A stretch of DNA of 6,759 nt from Oscillospiraceae bacterium (lineage in GTDB: Bacteria > Bacillota > Clostridia > Oscillospirales > Ruminococcaceae), in NCBI GenBank assembly GCA_029240015.1, contig JARBTU010000094.1:1-6759 (forward strand), in the 5' to 3' direction. The notes beneath the pieces were generated by a model. It did not search any database and was not told the DNA's origin. It saw nothing but the letters and a program-made list of their open reading frames with translations. Positions 1-6,759 of the stretch are shown here, piece by piece (the first letter of the stretch is position 1; each line of letters begins with the position of its first letter). Made by a program: the position numbers and the translations under genes.

Positions 1-1
1 G

Positions 2-100
2 GGATATGAGAACAAAGCTCAATCATTGCCGCATGATGCAGTTGCACCGATGGTGACATTTATTTGCGACTGTTTTATGGGTGGCGTAGATATAGTATAA
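2..100 (+). CDS. C-terminal end of an unidentified upstream protein (partial)
   Basis: An open frame enters from the left edge and gives 32 residues, ending DCFMGGVDIV before TAA at 98-100. The other two plus frames are interrupted by TGA within this stretch (at 5-9 and at 53-55). The stop lies 17 bases before an intrinsic terminator, as expected for the last gene of a transcription unit. The tail contains two cysteines close together (ICDC). I do not recognise the family, and 32 residues are too few to assign a function. It is read as a real gene end because of its position before the terminator, not because of any homology I can claim. Confidence 0.5.
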   Translation, partial: GYENKAQSLPHDAVAPMVTFICDCFMGGVDIV

Positions 101-117
101 ATTGATAAATTTTTTGT

Positions 118-149
118 AAAAAAGGCACTATCATTGCATGGTGCTTTTT
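118..149 (+). terminator. Intrinsic terminator after the upstream gene
   Basis: GCACTAT (125-131) pairs with ATGGTGC (138-144) around a 6-base loop, with one T-G wobble. The stem is flanked by A6 on the left and T5 on the right, which can extend pairing past one bulged G at 124. The GC content of the stem is modest, so efficiency may be moderate. It separates the upstream gene from the topoisomerase operon promoter. Confidence 0.75.
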
Positions 150-174
150 CGCTTTATTGAGGAAAGTTGCTTGC

Positions 175-203
175 TTGACAATTTTTGTATAAGCGTTTAA
201 AAT
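175..203 (+). promoter_or_regulatory. Housekeeping sigma promoter for the topoisomerase operon
   Basis: A perfect -35 box TTGACA (175-180) is followed by a 17-base spacer and a -10 box TAAAAT (198-203, 5 of 6 consensus). Transcription would start near 210, giving a leader of about 75 bases before the ATG at 286. I see no operator repeat or riboswitch fold in the leader. The near-consensus boxes suggest steady, fairly strong expression. Confidence 0.8.
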
Positions 204-285
204 TATAAATTGTGAATCTTTTAGGTAAAATAACAGTAAACTAAATTTAATTACGCGATTTTTTATAGATTTTGGAGGTCTATGG

Positions 286-2271
286 ATGACTAAAAAAACA
301 AAAAGCACATACGGAAACGAAAGTATATCAATGCTTAAAGGTGCAGACAGGGTAAGGAAACGTCCTGCTGTTATCTTTGGTTCGGATGGGCTTGAAGGGT
401 GTCAGCATTCCATATTTGAAATTTTGTCCAACTCTATCGATGAAGCAAGAGAAGGACATGGCGATAAGATTATTGTGACCAAATTCGCGGATCGTTCCAT
501 TCAAATCGAAGATTTCGGGCGTGGAATTCCTGTGGATTTTAACAATGCGGAACAAAGATATAACTGGGAACTGGTTTTCTGCGAACTTTATGCAGGCGGA
601 AAATATAAGAATAACGAAGGCGAAAGTTATGAGTTCTCACTCGGACTGAATGGTCTAGGTCTTTGTGCCACACAATATGCGTCCGAATATATGGATGTTG
701 AAATTTATAACGGCGAATTCAAGTATAACTTAAGATTTGAAAAAGGGGAAAATGTCGGAGGTCTTGCAAAAGAAGAAATAAAACGAAAAGCAACGGGAAC
801 CAAAATCAGATGGAAACCTGATTTGGATGTCTTTACGGATATTGATGTTCCCATAGAATATTTTGAAGAGATTTTAAAAAGGCAAGCAGTGGTGAACAAA
901 GGGCTTGTGTTTGAGTTCAGAAACCAAACTGACAATGGCTTTGAGAGTAAGGAATTTTTGTATCAGGATGGGATTACGGATTATGTGAAAGAACTGGTGG
1001 GCGAAAGTGCTTTGACCACCGTTCAGTACTGGGAATGTGAACGGCGTGGAAAAGACAGGGAGGACAAGCCCGAATATAAAGTCAAGCTTTCTGTTTCTCT
1101 GGCGTTTTCCAACCGAATCAAACAAGCCGAATACTATCACAACTCTAGCTTTTTGGAGCATGGCGGTTCCCCTGAAAGAGCAGTAAGACAAGCTTTTGTT
1201 TCTCAGATAGACTCATATTTGAAGCAAAACGGGAAATATCTTAAAAATGAGGGCAAAATTGCTTTTGTAGATATTGAAGAATGTTTAGTGTTAATTTCGT
1301 CCAGTTTTTCAACCCAGACTTCTTATGAGAACCAAACCAAAAAAGCGATTACAAACAAGTTTGTTTATGACGCAATGACGGAGTTTTTAAAACATCAGCT
1401 TGAAGTATATTTTATCGAAAACCCCGATGAGGCCCTTAAGGTTGCGGAGCAGGTTTTGATTAACAAGCGAAGCCGGGAAAATGCGGAAAAAACAAGGCTG
1501 AATTTAAAAAAGAAATTGGCAGGTTCCATTGATATTTCCAATAGGGTTCAGAAGTTTGTGGATTGCCGAACAAAGGATTTGAATAAAAGAGAGATTTATA
1601 TCGTGGAGGGAGATTCTGCGTTGGGTGCCTGCAAGCTCGGACGAGATGCGGAGTTCCAAGCAATCATCCCAGTCAGAGGGAAAATCCTGAACTGTTTGAA
1701 GGCAGAGTATGACAAGATATTTAAAAATGACATTATAACAGATATCATAAAGGTTTTAGGCTGTGGAGTAGAAGTGAAATCAAAAGCGAACAAAGAGCTT
1801 TCGTCATTTGATATTAACGGACTTCGGTGGAACAAAGTCGTGATCTGTACCGATGCCGATGTGGACGGATTCCAAATCAGGACCCTTATTTTGACCATGT
1901 TGTATCGTTTGACGCCATCGTTAATAGAGCAGGGTTATGTCTATATTGCAGAATCCCCCCTTTTTGAGATTAACACCAAAGATAAAGCTTATTTTGCTTA
2001 TACTGAAAAAGAAAAAGCAGATATTATAAATAATCTTGGGAAAACAAAATATTCTCTTCAGCGCTCAAAAGGATTGGGAGAAAATGAACCGGAAATGATG
2101 TGGCTCACAACAATGAATCCCGAGACAAGAAGACTCATTAAAATCTCTCCGACCGATGCACAGGCGACTTCGGATATGTTCGATATGCTGTTGGGGGACA
2201 ACCTTCAAGGACGAAAAGACTATATATCCGAATATGGATACGAATATCTTGAAATGGCAGATATCAGTTAA
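286..2271 (+). CDS. parE: Divergent type IIA DNA topoisomerase, ATPase/TOPRIM (ParE/GyrB-like) subunit
   Basis: This is the ATP-hydrolysing B subunit of a bacterial type II topoisomerase. It clamps and transports one DNA duplex through a break made with the A subunit encoded next door. The 661 residues match the usual 630-660 of GyrB/ParE. The GHKL ATPase domain (about 20-230) shows EILSN with the catalytic Glu45 and Mg-binding Asn49, DFGRGIP with Asp76, the LGLNGLG lid loop (119-125) and TGT at 170-172. The transducer carries the QTK loop (350-352), whose lysine contacts ATP phosphate. The TOPRIM domain has EGDSA (Glu441) and TDADVDG (Asp523, Asp525, Asp527), the Mg2+ ligands for cleavage, then the C-terminal SKGLGE (594-599). 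GGAGG lies 7 bases before the ATG and supports this start. Motifs depart from standard GyrB: VIFG replaces MYIG, DFGRG replaces DNGRG, and EGDSALG replaces EGDSAGG. All catalytic residues remain, so it should be active. The ParE rather than GyrB name is inferred mainly from the partner subunit. Confidence 0.93.
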   Translation: MTKKTKSTYGNESISMLKGADRVRKRPAVIFGSDGLEGCQHSIFEILSNSIDEAREGHGDKIIVTKFADRSIQIEDFGRGIPVDFNNAEQRYNWELVFCELYAGGKYKNNEGESYEFSLGLNGLGLCATQYASEYMDVEIYNGEFKYNLRFEKGENVGGLAKEEIKRKATGTKIRWKPDLDVFTDIDVPIEYFEEILKRQAVVNKGLVFEFRNQTDNGFESKEFLYQDGITDYVKELVGESALTTVQYWECERRGKDREDKPEYKVKLSVSLAFSNRIKQAEYYHNSSFLEHGGSPERAVRQAFVSQIDSYLKQNGKYLKNEGKIAFVDIEECLVLISSSFSTQTSYENQTKKAITNKFVYDAMTEFLKHQLEVYFIENPDEALKVAEQVLINKRSRENAEKTRLNLKKKLAGSIDISNRVQKFVDCRTKDLNKREIYIVEGDSALGACKLGRDAEFQAIIPVRGKILNCLKAEYDKIFKNDIITDIIKVLGCGVEVKSKANKELSSFDINGLRWNKVVICTDADVDGFQIRTLILTMLYRLTPSLIEQGYVYIAESPLFEINTKDKAYFAYTEKEKADIINNLGKTKYSLQRSKGLGENEPEMMWLTTMNPETRRLIKISPTDAQATSDMFDMLLGDNLQGRKDYISEYGYEYLEMADIS

Positions 2272-2309
2272 CAATATATTTCAATCTACTGAAAGGGCAG
2301 AAAAAGAGA

Positions 2310-4544
2310 ATGGCAAAAAATAAAGAGAAATCCGTGACATCCAAAAAAGTGAATCAAAATGCCCATATCGAAGGCGGAGGAGTCGTAATCGATCAGGTGA
2401 TTACCGATACGCTTGAGAAGAATTATATGCCTTATGCCATGAGCGTAATCGTTTCGCGAGCACTACCTGAGATTGATGGATTTAAGCCATCACACCGAAA
2501 ATTGCTATACACAATGTATAAAATGGGGTTATTATCAGGAAACAAGACGAAATCTGCGAATATTGTCGGGACAACGATGCGATTGAATCCGCATGGTGAC
2601 ATTCCAATTTATGAAACGATGGTGCGAATGTCCAGAGGATACGAAGCGTTGCTTCATCCTTTTGTGGAAAGTAAAGGGAACTTTGGAAAGGCGTATTCCA
2701 GAGATATGGCATATGCCGCATCCAGATATACAGAGGCAAAACTGGACCCAATTTGTAACGAGATTTTTCGGGACATAGACAAAGACACGGTTGACTTTAT
2801 TCCGAACTATGATAACACAACGACCGAGCCCGTGCTTTTACCGACAACGTTTCCGAATATTTTAGTAAATTCCAATGTGGGTATTGCAGTTTCCATGGCA
2901 AGTTCGATTTGTTCTTTCAACCTTAAAGAAGTGTGTGAGTCAACGATTGCGTTGATTAAAGATGAAAATCATGACCTGTCCCAAACGCTGAAAGGACCGG
3001 ACTTCCCCGGGGGAGGTCTGATTATTCATAATCAGAGCGAGCTTGATAAAATCTTTCGTACCGGTCGTGGTGGTGTTCGGGTTCGTGCGCGGCATACTTA
3101 TGATAAATCTGAAAATTGCATCGAAATTACTGAGATTCCGCCGTCTACTACGGTGGAAGCCATTATGGATAAAATTGTTGATTTGATTAAGCAGAACAAA
3201 ATTAAAGAAATATCCGACATGCGTGATGAAACAGATTTATCAGGTCTAAAGCTTACGATTGATATCAAACGCGGCGTTGACCCTGAAAAACTGATGACAA
3301 GGCTGTTTAGGATGACTCCTCTTGAGGATAGCTATTCCTGTAATTTCAACATTTTGATTGGCGGAATGCCAAGGGTGATGGGTGTTTATGAGATTATCAA
3401 GGAATGGACAGCATTCAGAACCGAATGTATTCGCAAGCGTGTGTATTATGAATTAAACAAGAAAAAAGAAAAGCTTCATTTGTTAAAAGGTCTGGCAAAA
3501 ATTGTTCTCGATATTGATAAAGCCATCAAAATCGTTCGGGAAACAGAGGAAGAAAATGAAGTTATCGCAAACTTGATGATTGGGTTTGGGATTGATGAAT
3601 TGCAAGCGGAATATGTAGCCGAAATCAAGTTAAGACATCTTAACCGTGAATATATCCTCAAAAGAACGCAGGAAACAGAGCAACTGGAAAAAGATATTGC
3701 GGAGATGGAAGAAATTCTTGGAAGTTCTAAAAAGATACAGGCCATCATTGTGAACGAACTCAAAGAGGTCATGAAAAAATACAGCCAACCAAGAAAAAGT
3801 TTGTTTATCTATATTGATCAGGATGAAATCCAGGAAGATATTGAAGAAATTTCTGATTATGCGGTGAATGTGTTTTTAACTGCTCAAGGATACTTTAAGA
3901 AGATCACCCCTCAGTCGTTAAGGATGAGTGGGGAACAGAAGCTAAAAGAAGGCGATAAGCTAAGCATACAGATAGAAATCACAAACAATACGGAGATTCT
4001 GTTTTTTACTGACAAATGCCAAGTATATAAAAGTCGTATAAGCGATTTTGAAGATACAAAGGCGAGTGTGCTTGGTGATTATATTCCCGCAAAACTTGGC
4101 TTTGATGAGGCGGAAAAAATAAAAGCAATGGTTCTTACCAAAGATTATAGTGGAAACATTCTGTTCTTTTTCGCGAACGGCAAAGTGGCAAAGGTTCCGC
4201 TTTCTTCTTATCAAACAAAAACCAAACGGAAAAAACTTGCCAATGCTTATTCGAATAAATCGGAATTGATAGATATTTTCAGCACTGCGGATGAAAAAGA
4301 ATATGTTATCACATCGACAGCAACAAGGAAACTGATTTTTAATTCAGCCGTAATAAGCAGCAAAGCCACAAGAGATACTCAAGGGGTTGCTGTGATGACA
4401 CTTAAAAAGAACCATTTTGTTGCATCGGTGGATGAATTTAATATAGAAACTTTCGCTAATCCTCACCGATATAGGACAAAAACGCTTCCTTCCGTTGGAG
4501 CAATCGCTCGGGAAGAGGATTTGGGTGAGCAGCTAAAACTATAA
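2310..4544 (+). CDS. parC: Divergent type IIA DNA topoisomerase, DNA-cleaving (ParC/GyrA-like) subunit
   Basis: This A subunit cuts and rejoins DNA through a tyrosine-phosphate link, working as A2B2 with the upstream ParE-like protein. The 744 residues are at the short end for ParC/GyrA. The winged-helix region has DGFKPSHRKLLYTM (56-69) and NPHGD (93-97). The active site is RYTEA, with Arg139 and catalytic Tyr140. A tower follows (GIAV at 191-194, DFPGGG at 231-236, TGRGG at 251-255), then a charged helical coiled-coil arm (about 365-490). The C-terminal part (about 515-744) shows four clear beta-pinwheel blade repeats and perhaps a fifth, against six in GyrA. No QRRGG-type GyrA box is seen; the nearest stretch, QTKTKRKK (635-642), lacks glycines, which favours a topoisomerase IV-like decatenase. 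Ile98 sits where GyrA Ser83/ParC Ser80 normally is. The gene starts 38 bases after parE, so they are probably cotranscribed. The best ribosome site, AAAGGG (2292-2297), is 12 bases from the ATG, a long spacing, but no in-frame upstream start exists. Confidence 0.92.
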   Translation: MAKNKEKSVTSKKVNQNAHIEGGGVVIDQVITDTLEKNYMPYAMSVIVSRALPEIDGFKPSHRKLLYTMYKMGLLSGNKTKSANIVGTTMRLNPHGDIPIYETMVRMSRGYEALLHPFVESKGNFGKAYSRDMAYAASRYTEAKLDPICNEIFRDIDKDTVDFIPNYDNTTTEPVLLPTTFPNILVNSNVGIAVSMASSICSFNLKEVCESTIALIKDENHDLSQTLKGPDFPGGGLIIHNQSELDKIFRTGRGGVRVRARHTYDKSENCIEITEIPPSTTVEAIMDKIVDLIKQNKIKEISDMRDETDLSGLKLTIDIKRGVDPEKLMTRLFRMTPLEDSYSCNFNILIGGMPRVMGVYEIIKEWTAFRTECIRKRVYYELNKKKEKLHLLKGLAKIVLDIDKAIKIVRETEEENEVIANLMIGFGIDELQAEYVAEIKLRHLNREYILKRTQETEQLEKDIAEMEEILGSSKKIQAIIVNELKEVMKKYSQPRKSLFIYIDQDEIQEDIEEISDYAVNVFLTAQGYFKKITPQSLRMSGEQKLKEGDKLSIQIEITNNTEILFFTDKCQVYKSRISDFEDTKASVLGDYIPAKLGFDEAEKIKAMVLTKDYSGNILFFFANGKVAKVPLSSYQTKTKRKKLANAYSNKSELIDIFSTADEKEYVITSTATRKLIFNSAVISSKATRDTQGVAVMTLKKNHFVASVDEFNIETFANPHRYRTKTLPSVGAIAREEDLGEQLKL

Positions 4545-4550
4545 AAAAAT

Positions 4551-4577
4551 AGCAGTTGAACATAATGCTCAACTGCT
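4551..4577 (+). terminator. Hairpin just after parC, probable operon terminator
   Basis: AGCAGTTGA (4551-4559) and TCAACTGCT (4569-4577) form a perfect 9-bp stem with a 9-base loop, starting 6 bases after the parC stop. An A-run precedes the stem, but no T-run directly follows it (TACATTACG). It is therefore either a weak or bidirectional terminator (A5 at 4545-4549 would give U5 on the other strand) or a 3'-end stabilising structure. Confidence 0.55.
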
Positions 4578-4629
4578 TACATTACGAAACTTTATGCAAA
4601 CGCAATCTTTTTTTAAAGTTGTAATGTAA
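4577..4629. repeat. Long interrupted inverted repeat (hairpin) downstream of parC
   Basis: TTACATTAC (4577-4585) is the exact reverse complement of GTAATGTAA (4621-4629). Inside it, AACTTTA (4588-4594) pairs with TAAAGTT (4614-4620), leaving only a two-base bulge (GA, 4586-4587). The total is 16 bp of stem around a 19-base loop that contains a T7 run (4608-4614). The repeat abuts the previous hairpin, sharing base 4577. It is AT-rich and would be weak in RNA. It could be a second terminator element, a protein-binding palindrome or the remnant of a small repeat. Confidence 0.6.
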
Positions 4630-4704
4630 TACTATTATTTGAGCGATGCAGTTAAATAAACATGGAAAATTTTATGGGGATTTGCTGAAATCAAAAATTA
4701 GCTA

Positions 4705-4733
4705 TTGATTTATTAATTAAACTATGGTATTCT
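4705..4733 (+). promoter_or_regulatory. Extended -10 promoter for secG (and possibly rnr)
   Basis: TTGATT (4705-4710) lies 17 bases before TATTCT (4728-4733), which is preceded by TG at 4725-4726. This gives the extended -10 form TGnTATTCT. The start would fall near 4740, leaving a leader of about 35 bases before secG. A slightly shifted alternative -10 exists in the following TATTATAA. Confidence 0.6.
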
Positions 4734-4759
4734 ATTATAAGCTATTTATGAATATTTTC

Positions 4760-4764
4760 GGAGG
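4760..4764 (+). promoter_or_regulatory. Ribosome binding site that fixes the secG start
   Basis: GGAGG lies 10 bases before the ATG at 4775. In-frame ATG codons upstream (4724 and 4748) have no such site, and the one at 4724 overlaps the predicted promoter. The 4775 start also gives the usual SecG N-terminus, directly entering the first membrane helix. Confidence 0.85.
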
Positions 4765-4774
4765 TATATTAAAA

Positions 4775-5026
4775 ATGAATATTTGGGAAATAATAAGCGG
4801 TATATTGCTTTTGGTAACGAGTATATTAATAATATTAGTAGTAATAATGCAAGAGAGCAGACAATCGGGTTTATCCGGTGTGGTTACAGGTAGCAATGAT
4901 TCGTATCTTGGCAAAAATAAAGGAAGAACATTGGACTCCAAATTGGCAACTGTTACTAAAGTTGCTGCAACGATTTTCTTTATTGCAACAATTGCTGTAA
5001 ACCTTGGAAAAGTTTTCTTTAAATAA
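4775..5026 (+). CDS. secG: Preprotein translocase subunit SecG
   Basis: SecG is the small auxiliary subunit of the SecYEG channel in the cell membrane. It helps SecA-driven export of unfolded proteins. The 83-residue product has the typical length for Gram-positive SecG. Two hydrophobic helices are visible (about 4-25 and 60-78). Between them lies the conserved cytoplasmic loop: MQES after helix 1 (25-28), SGLSG (31-35), a glycine/serine stretch and LGKNKGR (45-51), then the KL..VTK segment leading into helix 2. It has its own promoter and is followed by rnr, an arrangement I know as common in Firmicutes (secG-rnr-smpB), which supports the identification. The downstream terminator suggests that much secG transcript ends before rnr. 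Confidence 0.95.
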   Translation: MNIWEIISGILLLVTSILIILVVIMQESRQSGLSGVVTGSNDSYLGKNKGRTLDSKLATVTKVAATIFFIATIAVNLGKVFFK

Positions 5027-5091
5027 CAGACGAAATGTTTCTTGTTGTTTTGCAAAACTTTTGCTGGATGATAACAATGATGAGAAAAGGA

Positions 5092-5125
5092 AGCTCTGCG
5101 TTATTTTACGCAGGGCTTTTGTTTT
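5092..5125 (+). terminator. Intrinsic terminator between secG and rnr
   Basis: AGCTCTGCGT (5092-5101) pairs with ACGCAGGGCT (5108-5117) over 10 bp with one T-G wobble and a 6-base loop, followed by TTTGTTTT. It is GC-rich in the stem and has the clearest terminator form in the window. The rnr start is 33 bases after it, so it may act as a partial terminator, lowering rnr expression relative to secG. Confidence 0.85.
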
Positions 5126-5158
5126 AAAATTAGGAGAAGGTATAGAGGTCAAATAAGA

Positions 5159-6759
5159 ATGGCGAAGAGTAAAAAAGAGTTATTTTCAGATAAAATTATT
5201 GTGAATTTAACAAAAGCAGGAAAAAAGGGTATCTTTGTTAAAGAGCTAGGAGATAGATGCAGAGTAAAAGCCAACGACAAAAATCAGTTCAAAAAAGAAA
5301 TATCCGATCTAATTCACATAGGGAAAATAGTCTCGTTTAAAGGAAAAATCTTTTCTTCAAAGGCTTTGGGTGTTTTCTCGGCCAAAGTTGAAAGACTGAA
5401 TAAGACTTTTGGGTTTGTCCGCAGGGAAGATAATGAAGAAGAAGTTTTTGTTGCCGGAAAGTTTTTAAAAGGAGCCATGGTGGGCGATACCGTTTTGGTA
5501 AAACCATTAAAAACAGCTAAAGATTCTCCCGAAGGGGAAGTTTTAAGCATTATTGAGGAAGGGTTTTCAACTTTTACAGGTGTCATCGTAAAAGACGGTG
5601 TTTTGATTTCGGTCATTCCGGACCAGTTTGCGAAGTTTCCTATTATGCTGAGAAGTAATGATGAGATTGATTATAAAGTCGGAGACAAAGTGCTGGCGAA
5701 ACTCACTTATCGGGGAAACAGCCACAGAGACCATAAAGCGGAAGTCGTGGAAGTGTATGGAGATGCCCAGCTTGCTGCAACATGTGCACAGGCACTGTTG
5801 GAACAAAGCAATGTGCGGATGGAATTCCCTGCGGAGGCAATAGAAGAAGCACATAAGCTGGAGAAAAAAGGAATATCTGAATCGGAAACAGCATCGAGGC
5901 TAGATCTTAGAGCAGAAAATATTTTTACGATTGACGGAGCGGACAGCATGGATTTGGACGACGCCGTATCTATCAGTAAAATGGGGGACGTTTATCAGCT
6001 TAGTGTTCATATAGCGGATGTTTCCCACTATGTTAGGTATGGATCAGCGTTGGATGGAGAGGCTTTTGAGCGGGGGACCAGTGTTTATTATGCCAATAAA
6101 GTTGTCCCTATGCTTCCAAAAGAACTTTCAAACGGGATTTGTTCCCTTAATCCGAATGAGGACAGGCTTTCTTTTTCCGCGCTTTTAACGATAGATTCCG
6201 GCGGGAAACTGCTTGATTTTGATTTTAAAAAGAGTGTCATTTGCTCCCGTGTGAAAGGCGTTTATTCTGAAATTAACGATATTTTAAGCCGTGAAGAATC
6301 AGAAGAAATTAAACAAAAATATGCAGGGCTATATGATCATATCTTTTTGATGAAAGAACTTGCCGATAAACTGATTAAAAACAGAGTAAATAGGGGAGCG
6401 CCGGAAATCGAAACGACCGAGAGCAAGATTAAAGTCATAGACGGCGTTGCTTCTGATATAGAGCCGAGAATCAGAGGAGAAGCAGAACGTATTATTGAGG
6501 AATTCATGCTTCTGGCGAACGAAGCGGCTGCAACGCTTGCAAAAACACAGGAGATTCCATTTGTGTATCGGGTTCACGAAAACCCAACACCTGAGAAAAT
6601 AGAAGGCTTACGAAAAACGATGGGACTTTTAGGTCTTGATACAAGTAAGTTGAAAGACGGGCAGAATCCGATGGAACTTGCCGCGATTTTAAGACAAGCG
6701 GAGGATACGCCGTTCTTTGTGATCGTAAACAGAACTGTTTTAAGAAGTATGGCAAAAGC
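5159..6759 (+). CDS. rnr: Exoribonuclease R (RNase R), 3' end cut by window
   Basis: RNase R degrades structured RNA processively from the 3' end and takes part in mRNA and rRNA turnover; in many bacteria it works with tmRNA/SmpB. The visible 533 codons show an N-terminal winged-helix-like region (about 8-70), two cold-shock-type RNA-binding domains (about 71-130, with KTFGFV at 82-87, and about 135-200), then the RNB catalytic domain. The four Mg-binding aspartates of RNase II/R (Asp201, 207, 209, 210 in E. coli RNase II) match Asp259, Asp265, Asp267 and Asp268 in TIDGADSMDLDD. Also visible are HIADVSHYV (284-292), SLNPNEDRLSFS (329-340), EAERIIEEFMLLANE (441-455) and YRVHENP (470-476). The frame is open to the edge, ending LRSMAK just before the expected end of the catalytic core. 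The rest of that core and the S1 domain, perhaps 170-250 residues, lie outside. AGAGGT (5144-5149) supports the ATG; a purine-rich AGGAGAAGG farther upstream is too distant. Confidence 0.95.
   Translation, partial: MAKSKKELFSDKIIVNLTKAGKKGIFVKELGDRCRVKANDKNQFKKEISDLIHIGKIVSFKGKIFSSKALGVFSAKVERLNKTFGFVRREDNEEEVFVAGKFLKGAMVGDTVLVKPLKTAKDSPEGEVLSIIEEGFSTFTGVIVKDGVLISVIPDQFAKFPIMLRSNDEIDYKVGDKVLAKLTYRGNSHRDHKAEVVEVYGDAQLAATCAQALLEQSNVRMEFPAEAIEEAHKLEKKGISESETASRLDLRAENIFTIDGADSMDLDDAVSISKMGDVYQLSVHIADVSHYVRYGSALDGEAFERGTSVYYANKVVPMLPKELSNGICSLNPNEDRLSFSALLTIDSGGKLLDFDFKKSVICSRVKGVYSEINDILSREESEEIKQKYAGLYDHIFLMKELADKLIKNRVNRGAPEIETTESKIKVIDGVASDIEPRIRGEAERIIEEFMLLANEAAATLAKTQEIPFVYRVHENPTPEKIEGLRKTMGLLGLDTSKLKDGQNPMELAAILRQAEDTPFFVIVNRTVLRSMAK

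Noticed and set aside
101..285. Possible riboswitch or leader peptide before parE
   Set aside because: Beyond the terminator, promoter and ribosome site, the remaining AT-rich leader shows no convincing paired structure or small open frame with a ribosome site.
874..1191. Minus-strand open frame of about 105 codons inside parE
   Set aside because: It is a shadow of the conserved topoisomerase coding sequence, without a ribosome site or recognisable motifs.
4646..4708. A 20-codon open frame starting MQLNKHGKFY between parC and secG
   Set aside because: There is no ribosome binding site before its ATG and no recognisable motif. It ends inside the predicted secG promoter, and an open frame this short is expected by chance.
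4724..4774. Longer SecG start adding 17 residues
   Set aside because: The added ATG codons lack a ribosome site and the first overlaps the likely promoter. The GGAGG before 4775 and the family's usual N-terminus favour the shorter form.
4735..5055. Minus-strand open frame of about 106 codons across secG
   Set aside because: It lies opposite a clear secG gene; its hydrophobic stretches only mirror the SecG coding sequence.
5102..5130. Possible separate rnr promoter with -10 TAAAAT at 5125-5130
   Set aside because: The position 17 bases upstream reads TATTTT, inside the terminator loop, which is a poor -35. There is no TG extension either.

Overview
The window looks like chromosomal housekeeping DNA of a low-GC, AT-rich Firmicute, most likely an anaerobic member of class Clostridia. 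This rests on GGAGG-type ribosome binding sites, strong TTGACA/TAAAAT-type promoter boxes, AT-biased codons, and divergent type IIA topoisomerase subunits that resemble the pair I recall from Lachnospiraceae and related Clostridia. I did not count GC exactly and cannot name a genus. Every supported gene lies on the plus strand.

Layout. Bases 2-100 are the end of an unidentified upstream gene, closed by an intrinsic terminator at 118-149. A promoter at 175-203 then drives a two-gene topoisomerase operon: a ParE-like ATPase/TOPRIM subunit (286-2271) and, 38 bases later, a ParC-like DNA-cleaving subunit (2310-4544). Together they should form one A2B2 enzyme that passes one duplex through another, with chromosome decatenation as the likely main job. 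The 230-base gap at 4545-4774 holds two abutting hairpins (4551-4577 and 4577-4629) and an extended -10 promoter (4705-4733). A second unit follows: secG, the small membrane subunit of the Sec translocase (4775-5026), a strong intrinsic terminator (5092-5125), and rnr, encoding exoribonuclease R (5159 to the window edge, 533 codons visible). RNase R is cut off by the end of the window in the middle of its catalytic domain.

No mobile element, CRISPR array, tRNA, rRNA or new defence or metabolic system is visible. The observations worth a second look are the divergence of the topoisomerase pair, including a non-serine residue at the main quinolone-contact position and no recognisable GyrA box, and the hairpins in the two intergenic regions.
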